A stretch of DNA of 64,000 bases, from NCBI RefSeq assembly GCF_905220565.1, contig NC_059402.1:13083501-13147500 (forward strand). The letters run 5' to 3'. Positions within the stretch are counted from its first letter, which is position 1. The number at the start of each line of letters is the position of its first letter. Source of the DNA: Melitaea cinxia. Taxonomy: Eukaryota > Arthropoda > Insecta > Lepidoptera > Nymphalidae. The notes beneath the pieces were generated by a model. The model was not told where the DNA came from. It saw only the letters and a program-made list of their open reading frames with translations, and did not search any database. Below, in pieces: positions 21,883-32,714 of the stretch. Position numbers and translations under genes: made by a program.

Positions 21883-24219
21883 TTAATTAGATGTTTTTAA
21901 GACAGCATGATTACAAAAATAAGAAGGATCTGGTAAAGTAACTGTAGATTCCGACAGATGGCCTAAATTTTGAAATTCTCTCATGAACTGTATGTATTGA
22001 GATTTTAATGAAATATATTTTTTGAAACGTTTTTCTAAATTTAATAATCGCCCTTTTGCCAAGTTGTATGTTGCACTTAGACAATCAGGAGAATTGCGTA
22101 ATGGAAGTCTGACACTAGACCTGCCAGAAGGAAGCCGAGAAGTGTGAGACCGAAAGTGGTTCTCACAGGCTAATTCCTTTTCACTTTGAATTGTTTTATG
22201 GTGAAGCTTTTCTAGCTTCCTAAATTTTGTTATTAAATTGTTAATTTTGTTTTTCTTTGGGAGGTTATCATTGATAACTGAATGATTGCAAATTACTTGT
22301 TTAGCTTGATATGAAATAGGACCACCAATCAACCAACCGAAACTGGAATATTGTAATGTAGGCTTGTTTGCACCTAAAGAAACACGTTCGTTTTTCAAAA
22401 GTTGCCAGAAAAGATCGGCTCCTATTAGTATATCAATAGGAGCTGGCTGATTGAAATTGGGGTCAGCTAAATGCAAGTGCGATGGTATGTTTAATTGTTG
22501 TATATTTATAGGTGCCTTAGGCAGATTCCCAATCAGCCTATCAAGCACAAGACAATTTAATTTAGTCTTATAATTATTGTGAATGGATTTTAATTGGATC
22601 ACACAGCTTTCTTTTGTTTGTTTATCTGAGTGACCGATACCAATAACATTAGTAGAGATTGGATTTGAATGAATTGCAAGTTTCTGTTGAAGAGATTTTG
22701 TGATGAAGGATGACTGACTGCCTGAATCCAACAAGGCCCGTACCTTAAGAGGCTCTTTAGTGATTGGATTCAAAATGTATACTTGGGCAGTAGTCACTAA
22801 AACTTTATTTGAATTTTTGTTTGAAAAGTTTACTACAGTTTCAGAGACCTCGCCAGAGGCACTGTTGACCTTTGGTGCGTCAACTGGATGCAATAGAGTA
22901 TTGTGTCGTTTCTTACACATTTTGCATGGCCCTAATCGACATTCGACTAAAGAGTGACCCTGCCTTAAACAATTAATACATAATTTGTACTTCGAAACAT
23001 CGTTTAGTTTGTCCTTTCTGGACTTTGATTTGAATAATTGGCAATCATAAATCCTATGATTTTGATTGCAGACAACACACTTAGACAAAGTGCTACTGTC
23101 GTTTTGATTAGTAGTAATAAGTGAATTTGAAATTGGTCGATCACGCTTAATATGATGATTATAATGATAATTGACAGGCCTTGAATGTTGCATTTTACTA
23201 TTATTATTTGTTGAAATGTTATTATGAAAACTAGAACCTTGATCATTCCTATTGTGACGCGTACATTCAAGAACATAAGCCCTATCAATCAAAAATTTAT
23301 TGAATTCGGATAAACTAGGGATTTCACCTAAACTATTGCGTAGCTCTTCCCATTTGACAAGTGTTTGCGTATCGAGTTTAGATGAAACCAAATATATAAT
23401 TAATGTGTCCCAGTGATCAGTAGGTTGACCTAGGTTAGCCAAAGCGCGTAAATTTTTTGAAACATGATCGACTAAAGAGCGTAATGAAGTGTCCGATTCG
23501 CGGTTTATTTTTTCAATATTGAATAATGATTTAATGTGATAATTTACAAGTAATCTTTTGTTATTGTAACGTTCATAAAGTAACTGATAAGCACTATTAT
23601 AGTTGGCTGCGGAAACCTCAATGTTTGAAATTACCCGAGCTGCATCGCCTTCCAAATAAGAAATTAAATAATGAAACTTTTGAATTAATGAAATGCGGCT
23701 ATTGTTGTGAACTAAATTATTAAAAGTATCTCGAAATTCTAACCAACGGAAGAACGAACCATCAAACTTTGCAATTTGTATTTGCGGCAAGGTTATACAA
23801 TTTTCATTATTATGATCGCGACCACATTGAGCATCCTGGAATAAGGACTCACGTCGTCTCTTATCCTGTTCTAAATTCTTTAATTCATTTTGTTCTTCAA
23901 TGATATTTTTTGCCATCGCGGTACATAATATGAAATCTTGCTCAATGCGTTCACGCTCATCGAGCTCTTCGTCTAAATTGTCAGAATTTATCAGTTCAAT
24001 TTGAGTTTGCAGCTCATCGTATTTAGCGGACAGATTCTCAAAGCGACTGAGCTTCAGTGAAAGCTCAGCGACTTCGATACCCGTCAGTTGAGATTGCCTT
24101 GTAATCTTGTCTAAATAGTTTTTGAATTTAGTAATTTGTCCCTTTATGGAACTGCGCTTTACAATTAAAACCTTTATCCCGGATTCTTTGTTCATAGTTG
24201 ATACTGAAGGTTCGGACAT
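21883..24219 (-). CDS. BEL/Pao gag-protease polyprotein, intact 778-residue frame
   Basis: This is the structural and protease part of a BEL/Pao polyprotein, acting in cytoplasmic virus-like particles. Start ATG is at 24,219; the first 120 residues are charged and coiled-coil-like. Residues about 140-320 match the BEL gag core (the DUF1759 type, LPQIQIAKFDGSFFRWLEF). Three zinc knuckles follow: CVVC..H..C (381-394), CINC..H..C (414-427) and CKMC..H..H (432-444). The aspartic protease has its active-site motif ALLDSGSQSSFI at about 495-506 and the downstream IDILIGADLFW at 595-605. The last 80 residues enter the RT linker (YIQFMREFQNLGHL) and stop at HAVLKTSN, where intact relatives continue. 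The frame is uninterrupted despite the wrecked pol, which suggests selection or recent origin. Active-site DSG instead of DTG is common in this protease family. Confidence 0.9.
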   Translation of the reverse strand: MSEPSVSTMNKESGIKVLIVKRSSIKGQITKFKNYLDKITRQSQLTGIEVAELSLKLSRFENLSAKYDELQTQIELINSDNLDEELDERERIEQDFILCTAMAKNIIEEQNELKNLEQDKRRRESLFQDAQCGRDHNNENCITLPQIQIAKFDGSFFRWLEFRDTFNNLVHNNSRISLIQKFHYLISYLEGDAARVISNIEVSAANYNSAYQLLYERYNNKRLLVNYHIKSLFNIEKINRESDTSLRSLVDHVSKNLRALANLGQPTDHWDTLIIYLVSSKLDTQTLVKWEELRNSLGEIPSLSEFNKFLIDRAYVLECTRHNRNDQGSSFHNNISTNNNSKMQHSRPVNYHYNHHIKRDRPISNSLITTNQNDSSTLSKCVVCNQNHRIYDCQLFKSKSRKDKLNDVSKYKLCINCLRQGHSLVECRLGPCKMCKKRHNTLLHPVDAPKVNSASGEVSETVVNFSNKNSNKVLVTTAQVYILNPITKEPLKVRALLDSGSQSSFITKSLQQKLAIHSNPISTNVIGIGHSDKQTKESCVIQLKSIHNNYKTKLNCLVLDRLIGNLPKAPINIQQLNIPSHLHLADPNFNQPAPIDILIGADLFWQLLKNERVSLGANKPTLQYSSFGWLIGGPISYQAKQVICNHSVINDNLPKKNKINNLITKFRKLEKLHHKTIQSEKELACENHFRSHTSRLPSGRSSVRLPLRNSPDCLSATYNLAKGRLLNLEKRFKKYISLKSQYIQFMREFQNLGHLSESTVTLPDPSYFCNHAVLKTSN

Positions 24220-25549
24220 TGTGAAAAATATAGATAGAAAATATTTTATGTAATTGTTGAAAATAGAAAACTGTATGAACTAGAATAATACTAAAATTAT
24301 TTGTATATGAATAATATTAAAGTTATTTGTATTTGTATATGAATATGAACTGGATTAATACTAAAGTTATTTGAATTTGAATATGAATATGAACTAGAAT
24401 AATATAAACTACTATTGAATTTAAGTTAATTAATTACAAGACACCTCAAAAAAGAAAAAAAAATAAAATGAAATGATGCAAATGTCTTAGCTGAAGCTCC
24501 TCAATCGATGACACATAGAAGACCGGCGCGGAGCGGCAAGACAAGATGGCAGAAGCCCCAACTGCGTGGTGAGCCTCATGTACCGCAACGCTGAAATAGT
24601 CGGCCGAATCGTCTAAGCATCGCACAGTAAATAGGATTGAGGCTCAATATTGCCTTTAGAATTGAATTAATTTTGAAATGAATTGAATTATGTTGTTAAG
24701 TTAATGTTGTATCAAGTAAGGGAATTTATAAAAAGTTAAATGTAATTAGATTGAATTAAGTGTTGTATAAACATTTGTATTATCGTAGTTGTATAAAAAA
24801 TTTGATGCTGTTGACTCGAAATCTAATATAATAAAATATTAAGTTTAATTTGTATTAAGTAATGGCATTTAGAAAAAGTTAAATGTAATTAAATTGAATG
24901 AAGTATTGAATAAACATTTGTAATAATGTATGGAAAACATTTGTATTAGGTGTGACACACCTTGAAGTAAAGAAATAAAAATCTGAAGCGGTTAAACTAG
25001 TAATATAAAACATTAAATTTAATTTATTAAGTAAATTTGGAAAGTAATATGAAAGTAAATTGAAAACTACTGTTATAAAATATTAAATTTAATGTCTTAA
25101 TGAAATAAATTTGGAATAAGAAGTTATTGTGAAATATTAATTGTAATGCATTGATGAAAGAAATTTAGAGGTTAAGTTGAAAAACATTATTGTAAATTTG
25201 TATTAAATGAAGAAATTCGAACAAGAAAATTGAATATAAGAACACGTGTTTGTTTATTGTAGTACGGCAATTAAGAAATTAAACCAAAAATCATTGTAAA
25301 TTTGCAATAGCGGAATGCTAATTTTGAAATATAAATGGAAATAGTAGAAATGGAAATATAAATTTAAGAGATTAGGATGGATTAGGATTTAGGATTGGTA
25401 ATCATGATTGTTAAAAATAAGATTGATTAGGATTGGGAATCATGGGTTTGGATGAATATAGGGCACTTATCTTATCATGCTGCGAGGTGCATCACTGCTC
25501 GGCAGAAGACGTCGGCCATGTGTTCCTTGGATCTTGTTTTGAAGTCTTT
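24220..25549 (-). repeat. BEL/Pao untranslated leader with degenerate tandem repeats
   Basis: About 1.3 kb between the primer site and gag is AT-rich and non-coding. It has an approximately 143-bp duplicated unit (anchor AAAAGTTAAATGTAATTA at about 24,731 and 24,874), further decayed copies to about 25,210, and a second set of repeats around GAATATGAACTAGAATAATA at 24,270-24,415. The leader could hold packaging or promoter-boosting sequence. That is inference. Confidence 0.7.
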
Positions 25550-25562
25550 TGTTCGGGCGCCA
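25550..25562 (-). other. Primer-binding site, tRNA-Lys type
   Basis: On the minus strand TGGCGCCCGAACA lies two bases after the 5' LTR. It is complementary to the 3' end of a lysine tRNA ending TGTTCGGGCGCCA, the same 13 bases used by Lys-primed retroelements. Other tRNAs sharing this end are possible. Confidence 0.75.
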
Positions 25563-25564
25563 AA

Positions 25565-25886
25565 TGTTTCGTTGTATTGCCTTGTATTTATTGCATTGTT
25601 GTTTGTTGAAATGGAGAAAATGAAAGATTTGAGAGAATAGATTACTGTATTATCAAGATTACATTGTTTAGGCAAACACTTCGCACGACGAGAAGAAGTA
25701 AGGGAAAGAGGGTTTACATGTCAAAGCACTGTCTTATATACCTAACGTTCTGTCACATCACTGATTGTCTATTGCACTCACAGTTTATAAACACTTCACA
25801 CCGATGACCGATAATTAAGTATGGATCACACGATGTGAATCGTTAAAGAGTTGCACCGCAATGAAAATGTGAGACGTTCCTTAACA
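25565..25886 (-). repeat. 5' LTR of the BEL/Pao element
   Basis: 322 bp with TG...CA ends. A TATATAAGACAG box lies at about 25,728-25,740 on the minus strand, and the predicted start of transcription is some 25-30 bases further, inside the block that differs from the other LTR (25,698-25,726). Confidence 0.93.
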
Positions 25887-25891
25887 CCCAC
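25887..25891. repeat. Target-site duplication, right (CCCAC)
   Basis: CCCAC directly after the right LTR, identical to the bases before the left LTR. Confidence 0.85.
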
Positions 25892-26705
25892 ATTATCACT
25901 AAAAGTCTCATAGCAACAGATAAGACTAGAAATCGAAACCGACAACGATCAAAGGCGATATTGCTGACAACATACTGAAATATACATATTATAAGATTAC
26001 ACAATATAAGTACCTATGTGTATGTCAAAAATATATTTTATTATTCAACCCAAATATATCCTAAAATTTATTACATAACAATTTTATCAACGAAAGTATT
26101 GAAAATTTGTTTTTTTGTTTTGTTAATCATTTTATTTATGATTATTAACGTATGTAAAGAAAAAAATTAGCCGAAGAAATTCGGCTGTTGCGCTGAGCAA
26201 GACATTTAGTAATTCATTTTTATTTAAATAGTTACAACAAACTATGATATCTGATTTCGCGGTTGCTAATTAAGCTGTTTGACCTATAACGGTGTTCAAC
26301 GGATAAAAGTGTATGTTATATTTTTGTATCCAAAAGTTAAATAACTATAAAGTCTGAGGTCGGTGCTAATCTACTTATTAGAGTGGTTTATTGGACGCAA
26401 TGGTTAAAAATTTTATTGGCTTTTTTTAAGATCGTAGAAGCTATGACCACTTCTGGATTGTCATGTAACAATCTGCCTGATATGTGATTGTAAAGCTTAT
26501 TATAAAGTCAGCTGGCGAAGCTAGTCCTTGGAGCGCTTGATTGGACGTAACGCGGTGGTCGATGATTTTTGAATATCGATTGAGGTATAATCTAGCGTAT
26601 GTACTTACATCATTTGTACTCGTTTTGAATTCGTAATAGGTTCTTTCGCCATCATAGAGTCCGGTTATTTAGGGACTCGTACGAATTTGCATATCTGCTT
26701 ACTGT
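25892..26705. other. Non-coding stretch
   Basis: No gene or clear repeat recognised between the BEL element and the following MITE. Confidence 0.4.
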
Positions 26706-26707
26706 TA

Positions 26708-27050
26708 GGGTTGTCAAATTTTTAATTAACCAATTGTCTTGAAGTATGGTAATTTAACTGGAAGTTATACAATTAAAATAATTGATTTGAATCGTATTGT
26801 ATATTGTAGAGTGTGAAACGTATATCGATTAAAAGATTTACTAAACCAAAACGAATGGTTTTACAAAAGTTTTTTTAGCCAGAAATTAACGCAATCAAAA
26901 AGGCTCTCCTCTCTTCTGCCTTATAAGTACATTATATTTCTAAATGTTTGAAATGTTAAAATAAAAGCAAGTTTGATTATATGTATATAATTGAGTTTCG
27001 TGATAAAATTTATCTAACATAAATGGTAAAAAAATTGCAGATGGCAACCC
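26708..27050. mobile_element. Possible Tc1/mariner-type MITE
   Basis: Left end GGGTTGTCAAATTTTT and right end ATTGCAGATGGCAACCC form short imperfect inverted repeats, each flanked by TA (26,706-26,707 and 27,051-27,052), as for Tc1/mariner insertions. The inner 320 bp are AT-rich with no ORF. The inverted repeats are only about 9-12 bp, so confidence is moderate. Confidence 0.4.
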
Positions 27051-27227
27051 TAAACTAACACTCATATATTATGTAGCAACGATGTGATATGAATTCTTAC
27101 ACCTTATTTTTTATTCCGTTTAATATTAAAATACTAGTAGTAAGCTACAATTCAATTAAAATGACACACACGCTACAATTAAATTAAAAAAATATATATT
27201 TTTTACTTTAAACTAGTAACTGAGGTA

Positions 27228-27510
27228 GGCCACAGCAGGAAATATTCTGAACAAAATCTGGCACAGCCCGACTGGGGAATGACCTCGACCTTATAAAAGA
27301 TCAGAGCTTAAAAATACTGCTTTTAAGCAGTGTCGTGTTCCTGTGGTGAATGAGGTGACCAGAGCTCCTGGTGGGAAGATTGGATAGGATCGCTCGCTAT
27401 AGTCATGCTTGTGATGCTTTTGGTGTTGCAGGTTTTATATATATAAGCTACGATAATCGCTTACCATCAGATGAACCGTACGCTTATTTGCCTACTTAGG
27501 TGTATAAAAA
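27228..27510 (+). repeat. Interspersed repeat family A, copy 4
   Basis: Begins ACTGAGGTAGGCCACAGCAG and runs to CGTACGCTTATTTGCC with an A-rich end. It is more diverged than copy 3, with a short TA expansion at about 27,435. Confidence 0.65.
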
Positions 27511-28590
27511 ATTTGTATAAAAATAGTAGACACCTAATAAAACTTCAATGTCAGATTCGCAGTGAATTTAATATTTAATAAAGTTATATACAGTATATTT
27601 AGAAACTAACCAAACACACACATACCTGCATTTACATAGGCGCTATTAAAACATATGTGCCCAACTCATTTACCTAAGAAGTTAAGCTCTATATAAGCAA
27701 ATCAGTAGCAATCAACTCTACTTAAGACATCAGTAATATTAACCTTACAAGAAGATCACTATCTGATGATGTGAAGCAGCAAATTTACATAGTACCAATC
27801 GATAGTACGAATGTCGTATATTTTATGAACTTTTTAATTGACACCTTTTACACGTATGTCATTAACCTCGCTGTCGAAATGGCTCGTAAAGTTTTAAACG
27901 AACTTGTAGCGTCACGGCTACTATGTTGCTTCAACTTCCTCGATGCAGCTCTTGGGTGGTCGACAATATTTGTCTTACATCGATCACACTGTTTCAATTT
28001 GCTACGTATCTTACGGTTTCACTCGTGATATATTTCAGTTTTCGCTATTATTATTATTATCGGTTAAGGCTCACGGTGAATGCCTAGTCTAGATCTTAAT
28101 GCGACTTTATCTTGCAGTCTTTCGTTCCTCATTTCAATCTATTATTTATATAATTTTTCATATCAAAAACCTAAAATGAAACCTATCTTTCTTAAATGTA
28201 CAAAAAATATTTTTATTTTATTTTATTTGAATACCCCCAGTTAATGAAATTCCCTAATACAACAATAGATTATAAAGTATTAAAACGGGTAATCATTATA
28301 CAGATAACAAAATAAGACATGAATTTAATTCAAATAAATAAAAATGTCCTCAATAGTTAAAGCCGCTACTACTCTATGGGAAGTTTACGGGCTATCAAGA
28401 AGTGAGTTCGTAAAACGTAATATCAAAATTGGCCGCTCATGTGAAAAAAATATTACGATTGCATGAGAGTTATTGTTAACTCTCTCGGTGGTCCAGTCGA
28501 GATAATTACGACACACTTGATGCTGTGAAATAATATATTATTAAGAAATGTCCGCCACTTCGTGTTCCGTCAGTCAGTATAAAAAAATTT
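27511..28590. other. Non-coding stretch
   Basis: An 85-codon plus-strand frame at 27,771-28,028 has no recognisable domain and a hydrophobic, Leu/Phe-rich composition. Not accepted as a gene. No repeats with defined ends. Confidence 0.3.
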
Positions 28591-28595
28591 ACTAC

Positions 28596-28806
28596 GTAAT
28601 GTTGGGAACATTTCTTAGTTAATAATGGTCTGAAGTCTTGATCATGGAGGCATTGAAGGTGTTGTAAAAAAAAAAAACTTCTACGTAGGAGCATTTATTA
28701 AGTAATAATAGTCAGCAGAAGTTTGCTTGTGAAGATGTAAAAGTTAGTCTGAAAAAAGTTATTTTTAATACCATGGAACCATTTGTTAAATAATAATGAT
28801 CAGAAG
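28596..28806. repeat. Diverged tandem repeat, about 87-bp period
   Basis: Three related blocks share the pattern GGA(A/G)CATTT.TTA...AATAATNGTC..AGAAG at about 28,606, 28,689 and 28,774. The spacing is about 83-87 bp. They are strongly diverged, so the duplication is old. Function unknown. Confidence 0.45.
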
Positions 28807-28869
28807 CAGTTGGGTCTTAAAAAGGAGATTTTTTTAGTACAAAACTGTTGGTATTTACTCATATAGTTA

Positions 28870-31150
28870 CTTATATTAACTTTTGTAAGTTAAACTGTAA
28901 CTGTTTCTAATATTTGTCGCCAAATTTAGTGCTACATTTTGTTTACCAAACAATAAATGTCATTTAGATTAACGTGAATAATAAATAATACAAACCGAGT
29001 GATTTAAGGATCAATTTTCTCACTAAAGTACCAACACAAACTAACAAAATAGTTTAGTAGAATTCATTTGTCAACAAACATTAAAAACGACAAATATATG
29101 ACAAGTCGTGCTAATTATTTGACACATGCGAAAATCTTTAAAATAAATTTTGTCTAGCACAAATATTCAGAGTAAACCTTCCATTAAATAAAGAGGAAAA
29201 TTTACAATATTTATTTATATTTTACGTAAAGTTCTAAAAAATCTGTATTGACAATATTTATTAGAGTAACTATTCTTTGCTCATCTCAGCTAAATATGCA
29301 TTTTAAATCCTATGGTATTTTCTGTATAATAATTGCTATGAAACTAGATCCAATATATAATTATTTTGTTCCAATCCAAAAACATTTTTAAAGCCTCCAT
29401 GTATACAAATAACAATAAACAAGATGTGACGTCCTTATCCTATACGATGTTATGCCATTACCATGTATTTTTCTGCAACATTGCCGTGTAATTTTTGCAC
29501 CATTACGGAGTCCTTTATCGCATCATTGTTGTGTGTATACTTCTCTGCACCACACCTGTGTAAGGTGCCTGTAAAAGTGCTTTCTCCATAATGATATGAC
29601 TATGGCGTTTCAATTAAACGTAGCCCGTTAGCCCTGTATAGTATAGTTATATTTCGAAAGTGTGAAATTATTTTTAATTTATCAATGAACGCGTAGGAGC
29701 TAAATCATACAATATCTGGTTTGTCTACATCGAACACTGCCTTCTATTTCACACCTACATCAATTTAATGATAAACTCGTAATTGTAAGATAATTGGAAT
29801 TTACAAAGTTATGGTATTAAAACATTAGATATTTAATTGCTGCAATAATTTAAAATATTTTTATAGATGTTAAACAAAATAGTTCTCATAGAACGTGAAG
29901 ATATAAATTCTCTTTTTTTGTTGTTCGTATATTTTAATCTATTATAATGTTATAATTTATATGTGTAGGTGTGCAAGATTATATGTTAGTTTAACACATA
30001 AATAGCTTTTTTCCTTGTTTGCACTGATATAAAAAGCGATAGTTCGTTTTAACGCGTTATCGTTGAGATTTAATAATTAAATTTTATTTATTTTTACATT
30101 GAATAAATAGCTTATTTATCGGGTAAAGTATGAGGCAAATCAAAACATCATACTGAGGCTCAGAAAAACTGTAAATGTAATTGTGTGTAATTAGTTAATC
30201 TAATTAAAATCATCATCATCATCATCATCTTCATCTTCATCACTTTAGCCTATCAAAAGTGCATTAAAATACAAAATATTAATAACAGATATTTTAAATA
30301 CATCCCGGCATTTATTTATTTTTCATACTTACGGCATAATGATATCTATTATGTAACTATATACTAACATAGGTGTCTTGCCTTATACGGAGTAGCACGG
30401 ACTTGCCAGTAGGTATGCATGTAACTTATAGAAAAGTCGCACCTAGTAAGAGTATATTCACTTAGGTGATTCGATACGATATCTCACGATAATCAAAATG
30501 TATGCTTCAAAAACTACCCACAAATAAAGTTTTTTACATTCCAATTTTTTTTTATTATTAATTTAGGTACTACCAATTAAGCATTTTAAATATATCTTAT
30601 CGGTGAATATAAACAAGTGTACGCTTAAATTAATTGACGTGTATCGCTGACAACGGTTGACAGATGGCTACTTGTTCATAAAATGTCCCCGACTGAATTA
30701 GCATTAGAAAATGCTATTACTAAAATTTTATAACAACTTTTAATGGAACGTTACTTAAATTTTTTTAAGTATAGCCACAAAGTCGTGACCGAAAATAACT
30801 TTATCTAGCACAGTAACCTACTTAATCTATGACTTGACCCTACCTGAAACTTAATCCAAAGTTACCTTTGAATAGGAACACTTAATTTAACTATAAGCTA
30901 TGGTATTATAAAATTACGTTCAAAAAACTAAAAGTTATATATCCTTAATTGACCCTAATAAAACTAAAACATACATACCATATATGAAAACCCGTTAATA
31001 AATTGAAACACACAAATTGTACGGTAAATTAACATTCGTGACCGAAACACTTGTATTTACCGAATATAGTAAAGTGTATCATAATTATTGTTATTAACTT
31101 AAACTAACCCGAAGACCTTCATATAAATCGCGTCGTACGTGTATTACATA
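28870..31150. other. Non-coding stretch with (CAT)n microsatellite
   Basis: AT-rich with no supported gene. A (CAT)n run with some CTT lies at 30,210-30,242. No transposon ends recognised. Confidence 0.4.
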
Positions 31151-31154
31151 CTTA

Positions 31155-31770
31155 GGGCCTGTTGCACCAGTTGTAGATAACGCTATTTGACGGGTGATGA
31201 TATCAAACAGAAAAGTTTTTTTATGTATTATTCCTTTTAACCATCGAATTCTTTGACGAAAGATGATATAAAAAATATAGTTTTTTTTTTTTGTTGTATT
31301 ATTTTTTTTTCACCATCGAATTCTTCTGTATTTATGAAATTTCTATACGCAAAAATGAACCTAAAAAATGTAGCTTTAACTGAGGAAGGGCACAGCAAGA
31401 CATTTCCTGCTCAAAATATCGAGCAGAGCCCGACTAGGGTAAGTGCCTCGACCTTACAGAAGATCACAGCTAAGTAATACTGTTTTCAAACAGTGTCGTG
31501 TTCCTGTGGTGATTTAGGTGACCAGAGCTCCTGGGGGAAATTGGGGATAGGATCGGCAAAGTGCTTGTGATGCTTCTAATGTTGCAGAAACCTATAGGCT
31601 ACGGTAATCGCTTACCATCAGGTGAGCCGAACGCTTGTTTGCCGATCAAATTATATTTAAAAAATATAATTGATGTGAAAAAGATCGTTAAAATGAATGA
31701 ATGAATGAATGAAATTAAAATCTTACTTATTTGCAGGATAGACTTTATGCACTACTGGTGTAACAGGCCC
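31155..31770. mobile_element. PIF/Harbinger-type MITE with nested repeat
   Basis: Ends GGGCCTGTTGCACCAG and CTGGTGTAACAGGCCC are inverted repeats matching at 15 of 16 positions, flanked by TTA on both sides (31,152-31,154 and 31,771-31,773), the Harbinger target size. An older element carrying a 14-bp direct repeat (CCATCGAATTCTT at about 31,243 and 31,314) contains a later insertion of family A (31,379-31,666) and a short (AATG)n run near 31,693. Confidence 0.75.
31379..31666 (+). repeat. Interspersed repeat family A, copy 5, nested in the MITE
   Basis: Runs from ACTGAGGAAGGGCACAGC to GGTGAGCCGAACGCTTGTTTGCC with an A-rich end. Its position inside the Harbinger MITE orders the two insertions: the MITE came first. 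Confidence 0.7.
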
Positions 31771-31773
31771 TTA

Positions 31774-32300
31774 ACCTAGTAACAGAAAACGGAGTTAAGC
31801 AAGCGTACACAACGTATTGAGCTACTGTCGTAATATTGATCGCTGTAAAATACGGTAATTGGATTAAAGGTTTAGCTTTGGGTAGTTAATTTTATGTATC
31901 CTCTGTAATACAAAAGTATGTTATAGTTTTTGCTACATGTACTATGGCTTAAAGTGACTGGCTTTTAGGTAAATTTAGCAGTAAGTAAATGACTTATTTA
32001 TGCACTTATAACTTATGTAATAGATTTATTAGAAAAAAATTGTATCAGGTTGTTGTTGCTTCTAGGTAATATAACCAAGGCTCTATAACGCCTACTTTAG
32101 GGAATTATGATCGTGTGTATATCAAACATTTTTTATTTTATTTTATATAATATAATTAAATGTTTATTGTATTTAAATCGCGTGTAATAAGATCGATTTC
32201 CGTCCTTCATTTTGTATAAGTTCATATTAGAAATGTGTCTAAAATCATTAAATTGTCATTTGCAAATAAAACTCTAAGGAACACCCTTTCACAATATTTG
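31774..32300. other. Non-coding stretch
   Basis: No gene or bounded repeat recognised. Confidence 0.35.
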
Positions 32301-32304
32301 CTGC

Positions 32305-32376
32305 AGCGTACACATATAAGACGGCGCCAGTGTGTTTGTTTATCTGTCTGTTAAAATGCAGAAATTGTAGGTAAGT
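32305..32376 (+). promoter_or_regulatory. Possible promoter with short exon, or second recursive splice site
   Basis: A TATA-like ACATATAAGACGG at about 32,311 is followed about 30 bases later by a T-rich region and then by AAATTGTAG|gtaagttc, a perfect splice donor at 32,371. The bases before the AG could also serve as an acceptor (TTTGTTTATCTGTCTGTT upstream). The block is GC-richer than its surroundings. Either a short untranslated first exon or an AG|GT ratchet point would fit; neither is proven. Confidence 0.25.
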
Positions 32377-32714
32377 TCGAGTTGTTCGCGGGGGCGAGGC
32401 GCCGATATCGAGTTTTGAGATCAACATTAAATGTTAAAGCTCGCAATAATTGAAATGTATCAATTCTGTGATTGTTTTATTAGAAAATCGAGTATAATGG
32501 ACCTATACCCCCCAAAATGGGTAAAGACAAGTGTTAGCTATAATTGTATCGATTTGTACTAATATTTGCTGATTTATAACAATTAGTACCTACTCGGTGG
32601 TTACATGTGGTGACATTGGAATGTGACTGTTGGGAACTAATCCCATATAAGTTTTTTATACTATCCCATATATTACACTCCAATTAGATGATATATTTCT
32701 ATTTATCGTATTCT

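Larger units (their letters stand above)
20491..25886 (-). mobile_element. BEL/Pao LTR retrotransposon, pol-deleted
   Basis: A complete 5,396-bp insertion read on the minus strand. It is bounded by 322-bp direct LTRs with TG...CA ends and flanked by the 5-bp duplication CCCAC (20,486-20,490 and 25,887-25,891). A primer site, a polypurine tract and an intact gag-protease frame are present. Reverse transcriptase and integrase survive only as short, frameshifted motifs in about 1.07 kb, where an intact element would need several kilobases; most of RT, all of RNase H and much of integrase are missing. The BEL/Pao assignment follows from the gag type, the protease and the RT/IN motifs. No envelope-like gene is seen. 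With nearly identical LTRs the insertion looks recent, so it probably moved using enzymes from an intact relative. Confidence 0.92.

Noticed and set aside
22760..23288. Frames of 65 and 94 codons overlapping the gag-protease gene
   Set aside because: They are other-frame shadows of the intact 778-codon BEL/Pao frame and have no domain of their own.
30210..30242. Possible regular array like a CRISPR
   Set aside because: It is a simple CAT microsatellite. No direct repeats with unique spacers of constant length occur anywhere in the window.
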